The position numbers and the translations under genes are program-made. 64,000 nucleotides of DNA from Scortum barcoo. Lineage: Eukaryota; Chordata; Actinopteri; Centrarchiformes; Terapontidae. The stretch's first letter is position 1. Each line of letters starts with the position of its first letter. This document shows, in pieces, positions 62,982 through 64,000 of this stretch. The stretch covers positions 13,885,001 to 13,949,000 of the forward strand of contig CM041553.1 of NCBI GenBank assembly GCA_023238725.1, written 5' to 3'. The notes under the pieces are model-generated. The model did not search any database, was not told where the DNA came from, and saw only the letters and a program-made list of their open reading frames with translations.

Positions 62982-63116
62982 AAAGTTAGCTTCAGGACGC
63001 AGCTGTTCATAGAAATCAAAGATACAATGTGCTTCTGTAGTATGAACTCCTTCTTCTTCGATGACCATCATCAACTCCTGCATGTAACAGCTGAGTGACA
63101 TCATTTTACAATTCTC
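62982..63116 (-). CDS. il15: interleukin-15, penultimate coding exon
   Basis: A 135-base exon on the - strand, 45 whole codons, between tttttctcctag and aacttt|gtaagt. It begins ENCKMMSLSCYMQELMMVIE and includes HCIFDFYEQLRPEANF. The CX6C pair followed by an ELXXV-type helix aligns with human IL-15 PSCKVTAMKCFLLELQVISL. Both cysteines and Glu46, which lies in the IL-15 receptor alpha interface, are conserved. Together with the next exon this gives the full four-cysteine pattern of IL-15. Helix A, the signal peptide and the rest of the gene must lie upstream (higher coordinates), probably outside the window. Confidence 0.85.
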
Positions 63117-64000
63117 CTAGGAGAAAAAGGAATGGCTGAGTTTGAACATGCACAGTTATGAATTTGTTATATTAACAGTTATAATAACTTGATATGATCA
63201 CAAATCAAAATATAATGTAAATTCTGTATTGAGGTTATAATCTCAAAGATTTTCATTCTGTTGTCTCTTGCCGCACCTATGGATAGATTTGATCACTTTT
63301 TGCGAAACACTGTGTATAGTAAGACAAAAACTAACAATGTCTAAGTCCATCTCTCAGTACTCTCTGACCTACCTTCTCTGTCTGTGGCGCTTATGTCATT
63401 TATTCCTACTGCAGATGAAAATCATTAGCATGCTAACAGGCTCAAAATGGCGATGCGAACAAGCTGATGTGTACTTGTGTAGGCTTGACAATACTGGATG
63501 GGTGAATGTGGGGGAGCGGTGCTAATAAGCACTAAACACGAAGTGCAGGAGAAGTTGATGAGATTGTCATTAGTTTTGCAGGTATTTAGTTATGAATCAA
63601 AGTGTTGGACATTAAAATTATGACCAAATGATGGCACTATTTGAGAAGTTATTATTGAGAGTTATTTCAATGCATCCTGAAGGGGACATAAATATGTGAA
63701 CATCATGGTGGTGCTCGATGACAAGTCAGAGAATCACCCACATCATTAGGATCCATCCTCTGGGGATCATAAATGTCTCTGTACAATTAAATTTATCCAG
63801 TAGTGTTGAGATATTTCTGTCACCAGCATTGACTAACATTGGCATCCGTAGAGCCACACTGCTACTGTAGAAACACCAAGTCATTTCCTGACAGCCGATG
63901 CTGCAGTTCTTCACCAACATTACTCAAACAAAAGTAAACTTCCTTTTGTTGAAGGCTATTTTCAGCCTGAGACAGCGATGGTTTATGTGTTGTAACGTCT
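63117..64000 (-). other. il15 intron (incomplete)
   Basis: About half is a family A repeat (63415-63865). I found no upstream il15 exon. The open frame on the - strand at 63726-63920 lies mostly in the repeat and shows no cytokine similarity. Confidence 0.6.
63415..63865 (+). repeat. teleost interspersed repeat, family A copy 3
   Basis: Contains ATCATTAGCATGCTAACAGG, GCTAATAAGCACTAAACACG, GTCATTAGTTTTGCAGGTAT, CATCATGGTGGTGCTCGATG and ATCCATCCTCTGGGGATCAT. These occur in the same order in the copy at 51.3 kb and, inverted, in the copy at 19.8 kb. It is non-coding and the most complete of the three. Confidence 0.75.

Noticed and set aside
63360..63420. GTAGGT donor-like site on the - strand as the end of another il15 exon
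   Set aside because: The sequence before it has stops or the wrong phase in the frames that would join the 63116 exon.
63726..63920. Candidate upstream il15 exon on the - strand
   Set aside because: Lies mostly in the family A repeat, shows no helix A pattern and lacks a phase 0 donor.
1..64000. INPP4A as identity of the main gene
   Set aside because: At exons 9, 10, 14 and 16 the residues follow the type II rather than the type I paralogue, and the il15 neighbour fits INPP4B.
1..64000. CRISPR arrays, tRNA or rRNA genes, bacterial operons
   Set aside because: No spaced direct repeats, cloverleaf-like sequences or dense coding were found; the window is a vertebrate locus.

Overview
The window is vertebrate genomic DNA from a ray-finned fish, most likely a percomorph teleost. 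Coding sequence comes as short GT-AG exons in large AT-rich introns. The introns hold (TG)n/(CT)n microsatellites and interspersed repeats of kinds I recognise from teleost genomes. There are no bacterial operons, rRNA, tRNA or CRISPR arrays.

About 94% of the window (1 to about 60,840, + strand) is the 3' three-quarters of one gene, inpp4b, which encodes inositol polyphosphate-4-phosphatase type II. Sixteen consecutive internal exons (852-963 to 51801-51955) and two alternative last exons can be placed to the base. All splice phases agree, giving one uninterrupted frame. The visible protein is 798 residues with the usual hydrophilic ending (exon at 59632-59764) or 812 residues with a hydrophobic, membrane-anchor ending (exon at 55284-55458). 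The N-terminal part, including most or all of the C2 domain, lies upstream of base 1. The catalytic CX5R signature (CKSAKDR) is intact in exon 16. The match is to INPP4B rather than INPP4A, for example in the stretches around CVIAMVDKLQEKD, FFIRALDCMRR and EGCRIENV.

Layout: exons 1-7 (852-37612) are widely spaced, with introns of 3.8-8.1 kb. Exons 8-16 (42287-51955) are denser, with introns from 99 bp to 3.8 kb. The hydrophobic last exon sits 3.3 kb after exon 16 and the hydrophilic last exon 4.2 kb further on. The 3' UTR of the long form probably ends just after an AATAAA at 60818.

From about 61.7 kb to the right edge, on the - strand and tail-to-tail with inpp4b, lie the last two coding exons of a four-helix cytokine that I identify as il15 (interleukin 15). 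The four disulphide cysteines are present with IL-15 spacing (CX6C, then CXXC), and a helix-D receptor-contact glutamine and a helix-B glutamate align with human IL-15. The IL15-INPP4B tail-to-tail order is also the mammalian order. The upstream il15 exons were not found in the remaining 0.9 kb, much of which is repeat, and probably lie beyond the window.

The two genes act separately. inpp4b removes the 4-phosphate from PtdIns(3,4)P2 and so damps PI3K/Akt signalling. il15 encodes a secreted cytokine of lymphocytes and NK-like cells. Everything else is intronic or intergenic: old interspersed repeats (several families present in two or three copies), simple repeats, two clean hairpins and some possible conserved non-coding stretches.
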